Below, piece by piece: positions 11,786 through 24,219 of a DNA stretch of 64,000 bases. Every line of letters starts with the position of its first letter. The stretch's first letter is position 1. The notes beneath the pieces were generated by a model. That model searched no databases, had not been told where the DNA came from, and saw only the letters and a list, made by a program, of their open reading frames with translations. The DNA is from Ceratotherium simum simum. Its lineage: Eukaryota; Chordata; Mammalia; Perissodactyla; Rhinocerotidae. The stretch is from assembly GCF_000283155.1 (NCBI RefSeq), contig NW_004454216.1, positions 10,497,168-10,561,167 on the forward strand, read 5' to 3'. The position numbers were made by a program, and so were the translations under genes.

Positions 11786-12092
11786 AAAATATGGAACTGA
11801 AACCCTAAATAATGCAAACATTGCATGTCAAAATTTGTAGTAAAACAGCTAAAGTAGTACTTAGAGAGAACTTTACTAAAATACATTTACTAGAAAATAA
11901 GAAAAATTAAAACCTGGGAGGGTAGCAATCTAATAAATATAAATAAAAAATAAGAAAATAAATAATATAGATGAGGGCAGAAATCAACGAAATAGAGAAA
12001 AATAATAACAAAATCAATATTAACATCACCAAAAATTGGTTTCTTGAAAATATAAATAACATGGACAAATCTTTGGCAAAAATATCATGAAA

Positions 12093-12350
12093 GGGCCGGC
12101 CCGGTGGCGCAAGCAGTTAAGTGCGCAGGCTCCGCTGAAGAGGCCCGGGGTTCGCCTGTTTGGATCCCGGGCACGCACCGACGCACTGCTTGTTAAGCCA
12201 TGCTGTGGCGGCGTCCCATATAAAGTGGAGGAAGATGGGCACGGATGTTAGCCCAGGGCCAGTCTTCCTCAGCAAAAAGAGGAGGATTGGCAGATGTTAG
12301 CTCAGGGCCGATCTTCCTCACACAAACACACACATACACACACGAAAAAA
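12093..12350 (+). mobile_element. ERE SINE with (CA)n tail
   Basis: It begins GGGCCGGCCCGGTGGCGCAA, contains the GATCCCGGGCACGCACCG B-box region and ends in CACACAAACACACACAT rather than a simple A run. Flanks suggest a weak duplication (ATCATGAAA / ATCACAAAA). Confidence 0.93.
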
Positions 12351-12440
12351 GATCACAAAAGAAAAAAAAGCCAATAAACAAAATATAGAGTAAACAGGAG
12401 AAATGGCTGCAGAAAACATCAGGATTGAAAAAGTAATAAA

Positions 12441-13210
12441 AGAGAGTTTTGCTTCTCCTTAGGAAGTGGAAAGCCGCAACAGAACACTGTTCTCACCTAA
12501 CAGTAAGAAGTCAAATAATTTACAAAATATTACTTTTTTATTTGTGCCAAAATAAAGTTGCAAGGAAACTGAATTCCAAAAATTACAAGTCCCTCTGGGG
12601 AGAGATGAGACCAATGGACTGTTTCACATTTGGGAGCACATAAGAAGAAAAAGTGGCAACCATAAAAGTGGATAAGAAGAAAATAATTAAATTTTTAACA
12701 AATTCTTAAAGGCCACATGTGCCAGTATTTCAGCTGAGAATACCTGAGAGCCCAGACGCAAGGTGAGTCTGTCCTGGCTCTTTTCACAGGCCTCCCAGGT
12801 ACTTATGAGAAAGATCAGGGGCAGAGTAAGAGCTTGGCAGCACAGGCCTTCAAGAGGTCATCAGTGACTGTTGAGGGAAAGGAACAAAGCCTCCCATGCT
12901 TCCGGGATCCTTCTCTCCTACAAAGAATAGAACTTAAGCCTCTGAAACAAGGGCAACAAACTCTCTCACCCACAGGGCTCGGCCTAAGATCCGCTGTTCA
13001 TGCAGCAGAGGTATCAGCAAAACCCATCTAATGGAATAGATAGACAAAATGCAGGAAAGTGGAGAATTTCAGTAGAGAGAGGGAAAGTGTGTGAAAGCCA
13101 AATGGAAATGCTAGAAACAAACAAGGTGGAGGAATGATGCATTCCATCCCAGAGCTCAGGAAATATTTGAAAAAATAAGAGCAAAATTTGCAAAAAGAAT
13201 GAAAGGCAAT
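12441..13210 (+). mobile_element. Old L1M 5' UTR to ORF1 start, plus strand
   Basis: GAACACTGTTCTCACC, then GGCAGAGTAAGAGCTTGGCA-like wording and GGAAATGCTAGAAACAAAC match the type of sequence around the L1M 5' UTR and ORF1 start. The MLT1-like LTR at 13213-13666 then interrupts it. Confidence 0.55.
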
Positions 13211-13212
13211 TG

Positions 13213-13666
13213 AATTAGTTTTCTTGGGCTGTTGTAATAAATTACCACAAATTTGGTGGCTTTTTGTTTTTACAGAAATTTATTCTCTCACAGTTCTAGA
13301 GAGCAGAAGTCTGAAATCAAGGTGCTTCCTGGACCACACTCCCTCCACAGCTCTAGGGAAGAATGCTTCCTTGCCTCTTCCTATTTCTAGTGGCTCCAGG
13401 TTCTCCTTGGCTTGTGGCTGCATGACTCAAAGCTCTGTCTCCATCTTCACATGGCCTATTCTCTGTGTTCCTGTTCTGCTTGTCTGTTATAGGGACACTT
13501 ACCATTGGATTGAAGGTCCACTGGATAATCCAGGATGATCCTATCTTGAGATCTTTTACTTAATTACATTTGCAGAGACTTTACTTCCAAACATGGTGGC
13601 ATTCAAAGGTCCCAAGGATTAGAGGATGGATGTATCTTTTGGAGGGCCACCATTTAACACATTACA
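13213..13666 (-). mobile_element. MLT1-like (ERVL-MaLR) solo LTR, minus strand
   Basis: The block reads TTTTCTTGGGCTGTTGTAAT, ATTCTCTCACAGTTCTAGAG and CATCTTCACATGGCCTATTC. This is the complement of an MLT1C-like LTR. The minus-strand copy would start near the TGTGTTAAATGG end. It is inserted in L1M ORF1 DNA. The 104-codon frame at 13224-13538 lies within it and is not a gene. A second member lies at 23694-24170 in the opposite orientation. Confidence 0.85.
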
Positions 13667-14531
13667 AAAACTAATCACAGATACAGGAAGCTCAGTGGAA
13701 TAAAAATCAAAGAAAAATACACCTATGTACATGATAGCCAAACTTCTGAAAATCAAAGATAGACTCCTAAAGCAACCAGGAGGATGGAGGAGAAATCATT
13801 ACATATAGAGGGACAAACATAAGAATGACAGCAGACTTCTAATCAGAAATTATGCAAGACAGAAGATAATACAATGATATATGGAGATCATCAAAATGAA
13901 GATAAAATAAGGCCTTTTCAGTCAAAAACTGACATAATTCCCTGCTGGAACATGAGAAAAGTTAAAGAAGTTCTTCAAACAGAAAAATATGGTACCAGAC
14001 AGAAATGGCAAATTTGTGGGCAAATGTAAAAGGCATTTTTTAAATTTTAATTTCTTCATAATTGAGTGTCTAATGTAAATATAGAAACATTGTATTATGT
14101 GGTTTATAACATATGTAGAACTAAAGTGTATAATAACACAATTTAAAATACAAGGTAAGGTTAATATATATTCATACTATATATGTGAACTGACATTATA
14201 TGATTAGAAGGTAGATGATGACAAGTTAGAGGTGTATTATAAAGCCTAGCAACCAATAAAAAATTAAAATAATTAAAACTAATAAGCCAATAGTAGATAT
14301 AAAATGATAATAAAAATTCAAGTAATTTTTTAAAAGTCAGAAATAGAAAAAAAAAAAGAACAAAGAATGGATGGCCCATTAGAAAACAAAAAGTAAGATG
14401 GTAACTTTAAACCCAACTATATCATAACTGCATTAAATGTCCTAAATAGCCAATTAAAAGACAGAGATTGTTAGTCTGTATAACAAATAAAGACTCAACT
14501 GTGTACTATGTAAAAGAAACACACTTTAAAT

Positions 14532-14733
14532 TTTTATTTATTTATTTATCTTTTTTCCCCAAAGCCCCAGTAGATAGTTGTATGTCATAGCTGCACATCC
14601 TTCTAGCTGCTGTACGTGGGACACGGCCTCAACATGGCCGGAGAAGTGGTGCATTGGTGCACGCCCAGGATCCGAACCCGGGCCACCAGCAGCGGAGCGC
14701 GCGCACTTAACTGCTAAGCCACGGGGCTGGCCC
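14532..14733 (-). mobile_element. ERE1-type SINE, minus strand, with perfect 18-bp target duplication
   Basis: The complement of the tRNA-like head (AAGCCACGGGGCTGGCCC) lies at the right end and a T-rich tail at the left. The body carries the CCCAGTAGATAGTTGTATGT block that marks the short ERE1-type group here. AAGAAACACACTTTAAAT occurs identically at 14514-14531 and 14734-14751. This gives exact boundaries and a relatively recent insertion. Confidence 0.97.
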
Positions 14734-15137
14734 AAGAAACACACTTTAAATGTAAAGACAAAGGTTAAAAGTAAAAGAATAAAAACTATATACAATGCAA
14801 ATACTGATCAAAAGAGATCTGGAGAAGCCATATTAATATATGACAAAGTAGACTTCAGAACAAGATTTAATACTAGAGGTACATAAAATACAGATATATA
14901 GATATAAATACAGATATAGATACACATACACACACGGCAATTTATTTAAGAAGTTATAACAATCCTAAATGTATATCCAGCTAGTGACAGAGCTTTAATA
15001 AACGAAGAAAAAAACTGATAAAATTGAAAGGAGAAATAGACTAATTCACATTTATTGTTGGGGTGTTCATCAGTCAGAAACTGATACCTCTCAGAAACTG
15101 AAAGAACAGCTGAATAAAAAATTAGTAAGAAGATAGT

Positions 15138-15376
15138 TGGGGCCAGCCTGGTGGCGTAGCAGTTAAGTTTGCATGCTCCTCTTTGGTGGCCCAGGGTTCA
15201 CACGTTCAGATCCCGGGTGCAGACTGACATACCACCTGTCAAGCCATGTTGTGGTCGTGTCCCATATAAAGTAGAGGAAGATGGGCACGGATGTTAGCCC
15301 AGGGCCAATCTTTCTTAGCAAAAAGAGGATTGGCATTGGATGTTAGCTCAGGACTAATCTTCCTCACACACACACA
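15138..15376 (+). mobile_element. ERE SINE
   Basis: The head is TGGGGCCAGCCTGGTGGCGT; the body has GATGTTAGCCCAGGGCC; the tail is CACACACACAAAAAA. The flanking duplication is long: ATTAGTAAGAAGATAGT at 15121-15137 and ATTAGTAAGAATATAGT at 15382-15398, differing at one base. Confidence 0.95.
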
Positions 15377-16790
15377 AAAAAATTAGTAAGAATATAGTAG
15401 ATTTGAACAACACCATCAACATAATTGACCTAATTGACATTTACAGAATACTACAACCAGCACTAGCAAATACACATTCTTCTCAAGTACACATAGAACA
15501 TATATCAAAGATAGGTCATAATCTGAACCATAAATGAAATCTCAACAAATTCAAAGGTTGAAATCAAACAGAATGTTCTCTGATCATAATAGAATTAAAC
15601 TAGAAATCAATAACATAAAGATATATTTAAAAATTTTAAATATATGCAAATTAAACAACATACTTCTAAATAATCCATTCATCAAATAAAAAAATCACAA
15701 GGGAAATTAGAAAGTACTTTGAAAACAAAACATATGAAAATTTGTGAGATGCAGTTATTATTGGAAAATTTATAGCATTATATGCTTATATTAGGAAAAA
15801 AAAGATCCTAAATCAGTGATCTAATTTTATACCATGAAAAATTTTAAAAGAGCAAATTAAAACTCAAAGCCAGCAGAACAAAGTAAAAAAAAAAAAAAAA
15901 TGAGTAGAAATCAATGACATTTAAAATAGAAAAATCAGTGAAACTAGGAAAAGATCAATAAAATTAATAAACTCCTAGTCATACTTGTCAAGAAAAAAGG
16001 GAAGAAACACAAATTACCAGTATTAAGCATAAAAGAGGGAATATCACCAGAGATCTGACAGTAAAAGAACAATAAGGGAATATTTTAAACAAATATACCA
16101 AAAAATTTGATAAAACAGATGAAAATAAATTCTTCAAAAGAACCAACTGATAAAATTCATTAAAGAAGAAATAAATATTCTGATTAATATTACTATACCT
16201 TTTAAAGAAATTGAATTCAAAGTTAATAACCTCACACAAAGTTTAAAACTCAGGCCCAGATTGCACTACTTGTGAATTCTACAAAATATTCAAGGAAGAA
16301 TCAATACAATTTCCACCCTAATACTATCAGAAAATAGAAAAGAGGAACTATTTTCCAACTCATTTTTTGAGCTCAGCATTACCCTGAAACAAAAGGCAGC
16401 TGCACAGACATTATACGAAGAAGAAAAAAAACTACAGACCAATATTTCTAATGAACTCAGAAGCAAAGGTGCTTAATACAACATTAATAACTATTCCACA
16501 TTATACTGGTGGTCCCTAGTCTATGGAGTAAGGCGAGAGAAGAAGCTATGAAAACATAAAAATTGGGAATTAAAAGGTAAAAATCTCTTTATTTGCCAAA
16601 TAATTATGACATATGATGAACGATGAATATAATCATCTATGTAGAAAATCCCAAGAAACCTACTAAGGCCAAAAGATATAAGGTGATATAAAAAATCTAT
16701 GTTTGTATATATTAGCACTGAAAAATTGTGAATTAAAATTTTAGATAAAGAAATTCCCAGGAAATTGAAGGGGTCCTATGGAATAGCAAC

Positions 16791-17130
16791 AGCTCTTCCT
16801 TTCTCGGGAAGATCTCACACGTGCTTTCCCCTCCCAAGAATTCTCTATGTTCTGAAAGTGAGTGAAAAGCCGTAGAGCTAGCACTTCTTAAAAAACTAAT
16901 AAATTATCATATGGAGATCAGTTTCACAATCAACTTGTTATCTGATATACCACATATCCTGTGGAATCCTCAGAGTGGAAGATAAGGAAGGTGCCCATTT
17001 TTACATTCTGTTACATAAATTTCCAATGAAATGAGTTTCCCAATAAATTGGTGATGAAAATAACCTATACTGGTTGAATCATTTGATTTCCTAATTTTGG
17101 GTAATAAATCATATGAAACATAGATTCCTT
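16791..17130. other. Unassigned non-coding DNA
   Basis: No gene or known repeat is seen. Confidence 0.35.
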
Positions 17131-17515
17131 TGGACTTGACAATCCTCTGACAGGAACTCTTCTCCTGCAGATACTCTCAAGCCTCTCTGCCTCGCTTCCT
17201 GCATGTGTCACATCTAATATCACCTTCTCAGAGAGGTCTATCTTGGCCACCATATCTAAAGTAACTTTCCCTTACTCTTTTCTAATCTATCACAGCCTTC
17301 TATTTTATTTTTACTTTTAAAATACTCATTACTATCTGTAGTAACACACCCCCACAGATCTATAATCTTTATTATCTGCCTCTCCCACTAAATAAAAATT
17401 TCTTGAGAGCAGAGTTAGACTTTCTTTGTTCACAGCTATGTACCTAGCATCTAGAACATAGTGTATATTTGAAGATCAGTAAATCTTTGCTGAATGAATG
17501 AACGAATTAATAATA
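17131..17515 (+). mobile_element. L2 LINE 3' end
   Basis: ATCACCTTCTCAGAGAGGTC, CTAAATAAAAATTTCTTGAG and the terminal TTTGCTGAATGAATGAACGA are a decayed L2 3' end with its characteristic short tandem tail. Confidence 0.8.
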
Positions 17516-17539
17516 TTTGTCAGTCTCTGAAATTTGCTT

Positions 17540-17690
17540 GTCCAGTTATTTACAAGTATTGTCTGTTACTTTTGTAGAATGTAAGCTCTTGAGAACAATA
17601 ACCACGTGTATCTTCTTTACTGCTGTATCCCCAGATCTTGTAACAGTTCATAGCACATAAGAAGCACTTAATTATTGTTCTAAAATTCTA
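17540..17690 (+). mobile_element. Second L2-like 3' fragment
   Basis: AGAATGTAAGCTCTTGAGAA and CTGCTGTATCCCCAGATCTT are typical L2 3' UTR wording, shorter than the copy just upstream. Confidence 0.65.
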
Positions 17691-20232
17691 GAATGTATCT
17701 GTGAATCCATGTTTACAATTAGGTAATGAATTTCACTTTTTAAAATGTTCTAAGTTCCAATAAATAATTAAGACGTTTTTATAATCTTTATGAGGCTCTA
17801 CTAGTGTTCTTCAAGTAGTCAGTTAACTTCATAAATGGTTCTTCTTGCTGTAGGTGATAACATGTGACTTGAATCATAAAACATGTTTATAGCTAGCATT
17901 TGTGTCACAGGATACTGTAATTAATTAACTAAATTGACTCGATTCAGATTACACTTGTTTCTAATTCCCAAGGGATTAAAAAAATGACATTTAAAACTAA
18001 AATGTCCTGTATCTCATTTTAGCTGATGAGTGACTGTATTAAGGTAAGCAATAAATTATTTCTGTCTCAAATTTTTCCTCCATCATTTCTTAAGATGAAA
18101 TAGTATAGAGAAACTTAGCTAGTGAACTAAATACAAACATTTCCACTGGTGATGTGATGAACATTTGCATGATGTGGAAGTGGCAATAAGTAAGTGTTGA
18201 CAAACATTTAGTGACCAATGAAGAAGAATTGAGGATACCTCAGGAGACAAGAGAAATAAAAAGCCAATGCTTCCACAGAGCTCACGGGCACCCTGTGAAT
18301 AAATCGCAAATGAGCCATGGGCTAGACAGGTGATATTGTATATAATTTGTAACGCTGAAGTTCAAGAAAGTGGAAACCAAAAAGCAGCAATATTGGCTAG
18401 ATTGGCCACGTAAATATGCTCAAAGGCAAAAGGGAAATAATCATAATTTGGCACACAAGAGAGTGACATCTTTCTGAAACAGCAAGCTATTTCTTGAGGA
18501 CAATATTTCTCTACTGAGATCCATAACCCTGAAAAGAAACATCCATGGGTTTGTTAACAACAGCTTATGGACAAGAGGGGAGAGGTGTTACTTAGAACTT
18601 CCACCTAGAACTGGTTGAAGGTGGTGAAATTCTATGATTGTGATAGTCCTATATCTTACTAATTTTCAAAGAATGAACAATTTAGTTATTAGAAAATGTG
18701 TGTTGAAAAGTTGGGTAAAACAGCTTCTAAAGCCCAATCATGTTGAACATTGTCAGCTTCACCGAAGCACATTTGCTGAGGCTCTCAGTGAGTTTTGTGT
18801 TTCTTCCCTCTTAATGTTATTCTAATTTTTCTAGAGCTTCAGGAAGAGTGTTAAACTACTAGGAGGCTGGTATATTATACAATTCTATTTCTTCAGAAAA
18901 TATCAAAGATAGTCATGTCAGTGTGGTGCCTTGAGAAAAGGAGAGACTTTTATGTACTTTCTACTATAATCCTGAGCCCGTTCTATTCTGCGCCTCAAGG
19001 TCTGTGGCTTTTAAAATTGATAGTTCCCTTAAAGGGTGAACTGATTAAGATATTTTAGTCAATCTCCGTTCTTGGATTCCTAAAATATATTTTTCCATGA
19101 AAGCCAGGTACATTCACATCTGTCATATTTATCTCTGTATCTACATGAGAAAGGGCTTGTACTAGCTATGTGTTCTTTAGTAAGAGTTTCGACTTAATGC
19201 CATCTTATTTTCTTACACTTTTCCACCTCATTTTTTCATATTTTGGAGTAATTTTTTTTTACTAGCATGGTTACTGATAATTAAAATTCTATAACCATTT
19301 TCCTTTCTTCCTCGCTGTTAACCTAGGGATAGGAGCAAAAAAGTATGATTGATCTTTCCATCAGCATTCTAAGTACCCAAGTTTTAAATTATGTTGTCCT
19401 CATCTCTTTTTAAGAGTTAGAAAAGAGAAGAATGTTAAAAAGGTAGCTGGTTAAGCCTCTGATCATCTCATTGTAACTATTTTTCTATATTTGTGTGCCT
19501 CTTAGATAACGTTTGGATTAAAAATCTCTTGCCAAAAAAATGATATATTTCATCGTCTCTTTGAGCAATAATCTACAGGGTCTACTCATTAGTAATATTT
19601 CAGTGAACTTCCCTGAAAGTATTTCCTCCTTGTTTTGTATCTATTTTTCTTCTTTTGCTGATATGACTAAATCAACCCATCACTTGTGCTAGAGAAGACC
19701 TTGAATTAGTAGCAGCCATTATTGAAGAGATCATTTCTGCTGAGGCTTTATTTTCACATGGTTTGGGAACAATTGTCCTTTGTGATAACATCCAGGCTAT
19801 TAATTGCTTTTGAGTTCAATGTGTAAAAATCCACAATGGCAACAGCTCAGAACTTGGCTTTAAGTCTTTGGGAATCCTTCACTTATTCATATTGTTCTCT
19901 AGATTCTCTACAGGTCACATGTACAAAGTTAATCCACGTTGTGTGTGAGACAATTGAAACCAAGGTTTCTGTGCTTCTGAGTAAATGACTCATGGCTGCA
20001 AAAAGCAACCCCTATTACCACTTGACAGAGTTCTAAAAGATAGCATTTCATCCATTGAGATTGTAGTGCTTCCATCAAGGGAGGGATGCTATAGGATGTG
20101 AACATCTGCTGAGGAGCTATTGAAATAGACTATCTATAAGATCAATTTTCTAAGACATGCATGGATAGTACTTCATGTGGTTTGTTTGAAAATTTTCTTC
20201 TTTCTCTTTCCATTTTCCCCTATTTCATTTGG
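17691..20232. other. Apparently unique non-coding DNA
   Basis: This is the longest stretch without a recognised repeat. No exon-like frame, RNA gene or tandem repeat was seen by eye, apart from ordinary A/T-rich runs. Confidence 0.4.
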
Positions 20233-20258
20233 GGTGTGTGTGTGTGTGTGTGTGTGTG
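20233..20258. repeat. (GT)n microsatellite
   Basis: About thirteen consecutive GT units are visible, followed by a further short GTGTGT patch. Confidence 0.95.
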
Positions 20259-21100
20259 ATTTTGTGTGTTTTTTTGTCTTTTCCTTTGCTGAAGTTAAAT
20301 ATTAGGACTATTCCTGGGTTTTAAGTATCATCCAATTTTCTTTTTCCTTCTTTCACAGTTTCTCTTTTACTAAGGCTGAGTATTGATCCACTAGGTTTGT
20401 CCCTCCTCATAATTACATCCCTGTAGTTCTTTAACTCTTTAATGTCTTTCCTTCTTCACAACTGAGATAGTAAGATGCCTCATTTTTTTCTTTTCTAAGA
20501 AGCTAATGTATCATTATCCCTGTAGGTTAAACTGATCAATTTCTCTGCCTGAAGCTGTGTTTGGATATTCTCATCTTCTATACTAGTTTCACTCCTTCTA
20601 TTTATTGCTTGAAGCCTGGGGGAAAGAAAGTTCCAAGCAAAATAACAGTTAAGGCAGATGGGTTTCTCATTCAATAATCTTGGTGGCTAAAATACTTCTT
20701 CCAGATTTTATCTTGTTTTTTAGTCTCTGACTCCTTGCCCCAAGCAGCAAAAGGGTACAAACATTCAAAACCAAGTTAAGGAACTGTCAATGAAAATCAG
20801 AGAATAGCTGTTTAGAATATTTTCCTCATGCAAGTGTCAATAAATATGCAAATTGGAATTATAATGATGGAAATATAATGGAATTGGAAATATAATGATG
20901 GTGTTAATAACAGAGAAACTGATAAAGAACAAGAGTGGAAACAGGCAACAGGAGGAATCCAATTGCCAATGTGACTCTTATCTGAAATTCTGTGACATCA
21001 TCAACAAATAATTGTTGAGTGGTGTTTGGAGAACAGTAGGCTGAGCACTTCGAAACAGGAAGAACAGAAACAAATTTTATCAATTGCCTATTTTGTGTTC
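20259..21100. other. Non-coding DNA with a short local duplication
   Basis: Mostly featureless. Around 20855-20900 the phrases TGGAATTATAATGATGGAAA and TGGAAATATAATGATGG form an imperfect tandem duplication of about 30 bp. Confidence 0.45.
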
Positions 21101-21270
21101 ATCTATTTTATGAGTGTATTCTCAATAATGCTTGAAGTGCTAAAGCATCTTTCAAAATAATGTAACTGAGGTTCAGAAATGTAAAATGTCTTATCCATGT
21201 TTACACAACTAGCAAAATGCAGACTTAGTGTTTGCAACCACTTCAATCTGATGCCCAAGCCCATGCCTTT
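21100..21270 (-). mobile_element. MIR SINE fragment, minus strand
   Basis: The complement of the MIR core is seen in GTAACTGAGGTTCAGAAATG and ACACAACTAGCAAAATGCAG, followed by decayed head wording. Confidence 0.7.
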
Positions 21271-21984
21271 CCCATACAAAACTTTACCCCTTACTAAAAG
21301 TTAATCAAAAGACTAACGCTCCAAACCACAGGGGAGTTTAGTAAAAGAACAAATTAATGAACCGTTAATCTACATATATGCAACATGGACTATTTGACCA
21401 ACACACTACATATAGTACTGAAGATCTCAAGACATATTTCTAGGTGTTCTGATTTAGAAAGATGTCTTCTAATTGAGGGGTACAAAATATAGTGATACCT
21501 GAAAACCACTGAGTTGGTATAAAATAAATTAAAGATTGCAGGTCAGAATGAAACCTAAATGGGAGCTTTGTAAAGTCTAGGTGGCAAAAATGACTGTTTT
21601 CCTCCTTTGGTAGTATTATGAATATTTAATCTAACTATTTCCAGGCCTTCTCAAAGTTTAAACCCATTCTCCAAACCATTTTCAGAGTGGAGATTTGGAC
21701 ACAAGTGTGAAACATTTATTTACATTCACAACTCCTAAGGGTAAGAACTGTGCTATTTCGATAGTTTCTGTAGCATTAAATACCTCCAAAAGTTGCCAAT
21801 AAGAGAATGGTAATAATTAGTGGTCACAAGGAAAACTGTCAAAAGGTCTTCCTTCTTCATCAGCTTTTCTTAATTGAAAATATGTGACTGTCCTGTAGGT
21901 TTTGATTCCAGAGACAAAGAGACTGTTGGAAGTAGAGCTGGGTTTGACACAGAACTGTAATATTCTTTGCCATCCACTGGAATA
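21271..21984. other. Unassigned non-coding DNA
   Basis: No gene, RNA or repeat family is recognised. Confidence 0.35.
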
Positions 21985-22160
21985 TAAGCTCATCCCACTA
22001 GAATGTAAGTTCACTTAGGAAAGGGACCTTGTCTGTTTTGTTCACCACTGTATCCCCAGCCCCTAAAACTTTATCTGGTGTGTAGTAGAAATACAATAAA
22101 TATTTGTTGACTGATAAAAAACAAAACAAAAAAACAACAACAACAAAAAAGAAAACATGT
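21985..22160 (+). mobile_element. L2 3' end with A-rich tail
   Basis: TAGAATGTAAGTTCACTTAG, GTTCACCACTGTATCCCCAG and CAATAAATATTTGTTGACTG identify an L2 3' end. An (AAC)n/A-rich tract follows to about 22160. Confidence 0.8.
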
Positions 22161-23370
22161 GACTAACTATAGACTGAATGGATTTCTTTAGGGGCTGCAA
22201 CATGACTTTGCATTGTGCTGTCATTTTGGTTGTGTTAGATAGAATTCATACCTATTGTATTTTATCAAAGTTTCACATTTGCAAGAGAACAGGAACTTAA
22301 AGTAAAATTATTTAGCACGTTTAAGTCCTGCCTAGTTTGCAAAACCTTCTGAATTCTGCAGCACAGTGAACTCAAATTTAAGCCAGCATCCACTGCTGTC
22401 CCTCCCCTGCAGTTCTGCTAAGACAGAAATTAACAAACCATCTCCCTGTGCTCTTCTGTCCATACTACTGAGAATGGCGTCACATCTAAAACAACAGAAG
22501 CATGGAAGTTCGAACTTTTACAAAAACTCCATGAGTTTGAAAAAGACACAGCTTGGCTAGTGGGTGGATTTATAAAACAATTTTTTTTTTTGGTGCGTCA
22601 TCAGTTTCTTTCTTCCAGGTTCCATTTAGTTATCTATTTCCTCTGTTTTCTTCAGATGTTATTTCTTTGCACTTGTTTCTTGGTTGGATTATATTTTTAA
22701 GTCTCTAATTGGAGAGGCCACCTGTGGATAATGCCTTCTGTCTGCTAACATTGCCATTGAAAATTCCCTTTGTTCTTCTCCCATTCTGGTTTTGTGCAAT
22801 TTCACCAGTCTCATTTTTTTTTTAAATTTCACACTGACAAAATATAGACTTCTATACAGAAGGAGAATTGTATTTCAGTATACTCAGAAATCTCTATGGG
22901 GCTAATAGTGTGAAGTTTTATGTTGTTTAGGGGAAAGGAACTTGCAATCTATTTTTGATTGTAGATAGACATTAACCCATCCTTATTGTCAGCAGTCAAG
23001 GCCTCCCGGATTTATTCTTAACTTACAATTGTCTTCACATTAAATCATCCCTCCGCAGGATAGTCCAAGCCACCTTAATCAGTGCACTATTTCTCCTTGT
23101 TGTTTTTCTTCCTTCTCTTCTTTTCTCCCTTTTGCCTTAGGATCCTTCATATCTCCAATCATCAGTTCTCCAATTTCCCTCACCAAAGTTCAAGGCCAAT
23201 CTAGGGCAGACTCTTTAGTGACAGCGTTAAAATGTGAATTGTGAATAGAGGAAGGGTGACTTCTCTCACTGTTCCTTTTTCTTCCAACTGAGGGCAGAAA
23301 TGTTTTCACAGTGTCATTACCACCCTCCCACCATCCCTCTTTTGTTCTTTACTCCAAAATCTTAGCTATT
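22161..23370. other. Unassigned non-coding DNA
   Basis: No repeat family or gene recognised. Contains short T runs near 22580 and 22815. Confidence 0.35.
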
Positions 23371-23530
23371 TGTTTATTTATTCATATTTTATTCTTTGTA
23401 CCTATTTTATACGCTAGGCACTGTGCTAGATAATAATAGGGACACAGTAGTGAGTAAAAAATAAGAGAAATTCCTTGTGCCCTTTAAGTATACAGCTTAG
23501 CATGGGAAGATGAACATAAATAAAAGAACC
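23371..23530 (-). mobile_element. L2 3' fragment, minus strand
   Basis: ACGCTAGGCACTGTGCTAGA and AGGGACACAGTAGTGAGTAA are the complement of L2 3' UTR wording. Confidence 0.7.
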
Positions 23531-23693
23531 ACACACATAAATATAATATTGCCCTGTGATAAGTGCTACAAAGAGTATATGATGCTATAAAGGTATATAA
23601 ATAGGGAAAATGGCTCCAGTTATGGACCTGGCAATTGATCTGAATCTGGAGAAATATTGAGAGTTAGCTGGGCCAGAAGGGAGAAAGAGTATA

Positions 23694-24170
23694 TACTGGG
23701 TTGAATAGTGTCCCATCAAAATTCATGTCCACCTGGAACCTTAGAATGCGACCTTATTTGAAAATAGGGTCTCTGTAAATGTAACCAACTTAAGATGAGA
23801 TCATAATATGATAGGGTAGGCCCTGATCCAATGACTGGTGTTCTTATAATAAGATGGAAATTCAAACACAAAGACACACACAGAAGGAAGATGATGTGAA
23901 AATATACAGGCAGAAAGTCATGTGAAGACAGAGGCAGAGATTGGACAGATGTGTCTACAGGCCAAAGAATGATAAGGACTGCTGACAACCACCAGAAACC
24001 AGGGGAAAGGCATGGGATGGTTTCTCTCTCAGAGATTCCAGAAGGAATTGACCCCACTGACACCTTGATTTCAGACTTCTAACATCCAGAACTGTGAGAG
24101 AATATATTTCTGCTGTTTTAAGACACCTAGTTGTGGTACCTTGTTACAACGGCCATAGGAAACTAATACA
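23694..24170 (+). mobile_element. MLT1-like (ERVL-MaLR) solo LTR, plus strand
   Basis: It runs from GGTTGAATAGTGTCCC to GGAAACTAATACAGG, with AGAATGCGACCTTATTTGAA, GACACCTTGATTTCAGACTT and AACTGTGAGAGAATATATTT in the order expected of MLT1C-like LTRs. It is the same group as 13213-13666 but in the opposite orientation. The 115-codon minus-strand frame at 23716-24063 lies within it and is chance. Confidence 0.85.
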
Positions 24171-24219
24171 GGATATTAAGGAGTTGATCAAAAAATGTAA
24201 AGAGACTGTGGAAAGGCCC

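Larger units (their letters stand above)
11331..12440 (+). mobile_element. Old L1M ORF2 fragment, plus strand, carrying two EREs
   Basis: AAATTGACCATGTCTTAGAC and GTACTTAGAGAGAACTTTAC are decayed ORF2 endonuclease and linker wording. GCAGAAATCAACGAAATAGA follows. EREs occupy 11523-11785 and 12093-12350. No frame survives. Confidence 0.75.
13667..16790 (+). mobile_element. Old L1M ORF1 end to mid-ORF2, plus strand
   Basis: ATAGCCAAACTTCTGAAAAT, ACATATAGAGGGACAAACAT and AATGACAGCAGACTTCTAAT are decayed ORF1 3' wording. Endonuclease-region wording follows (CAAAGTAGACTTCAGAACAA; CACATTCTTCTCAAGTACAC), then a reverse-transcriptase-upstream part up to about 16790. The element is riddled with stops and carries EREs at 14532-14733 and 15138-15376. 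A (TAGATA)n-like simple repeat lies at 14885-14940. The 3' third of ORF2 is missing. Confidence 0.8.

Noticed and set aside
12093..12170. tRNA-like A and B boxes as a tRNA gene (also in every other ERE)
   Set aside because: These are SINE heads; they do not fold into an intact tRNA and carry SINE bodies and tails.
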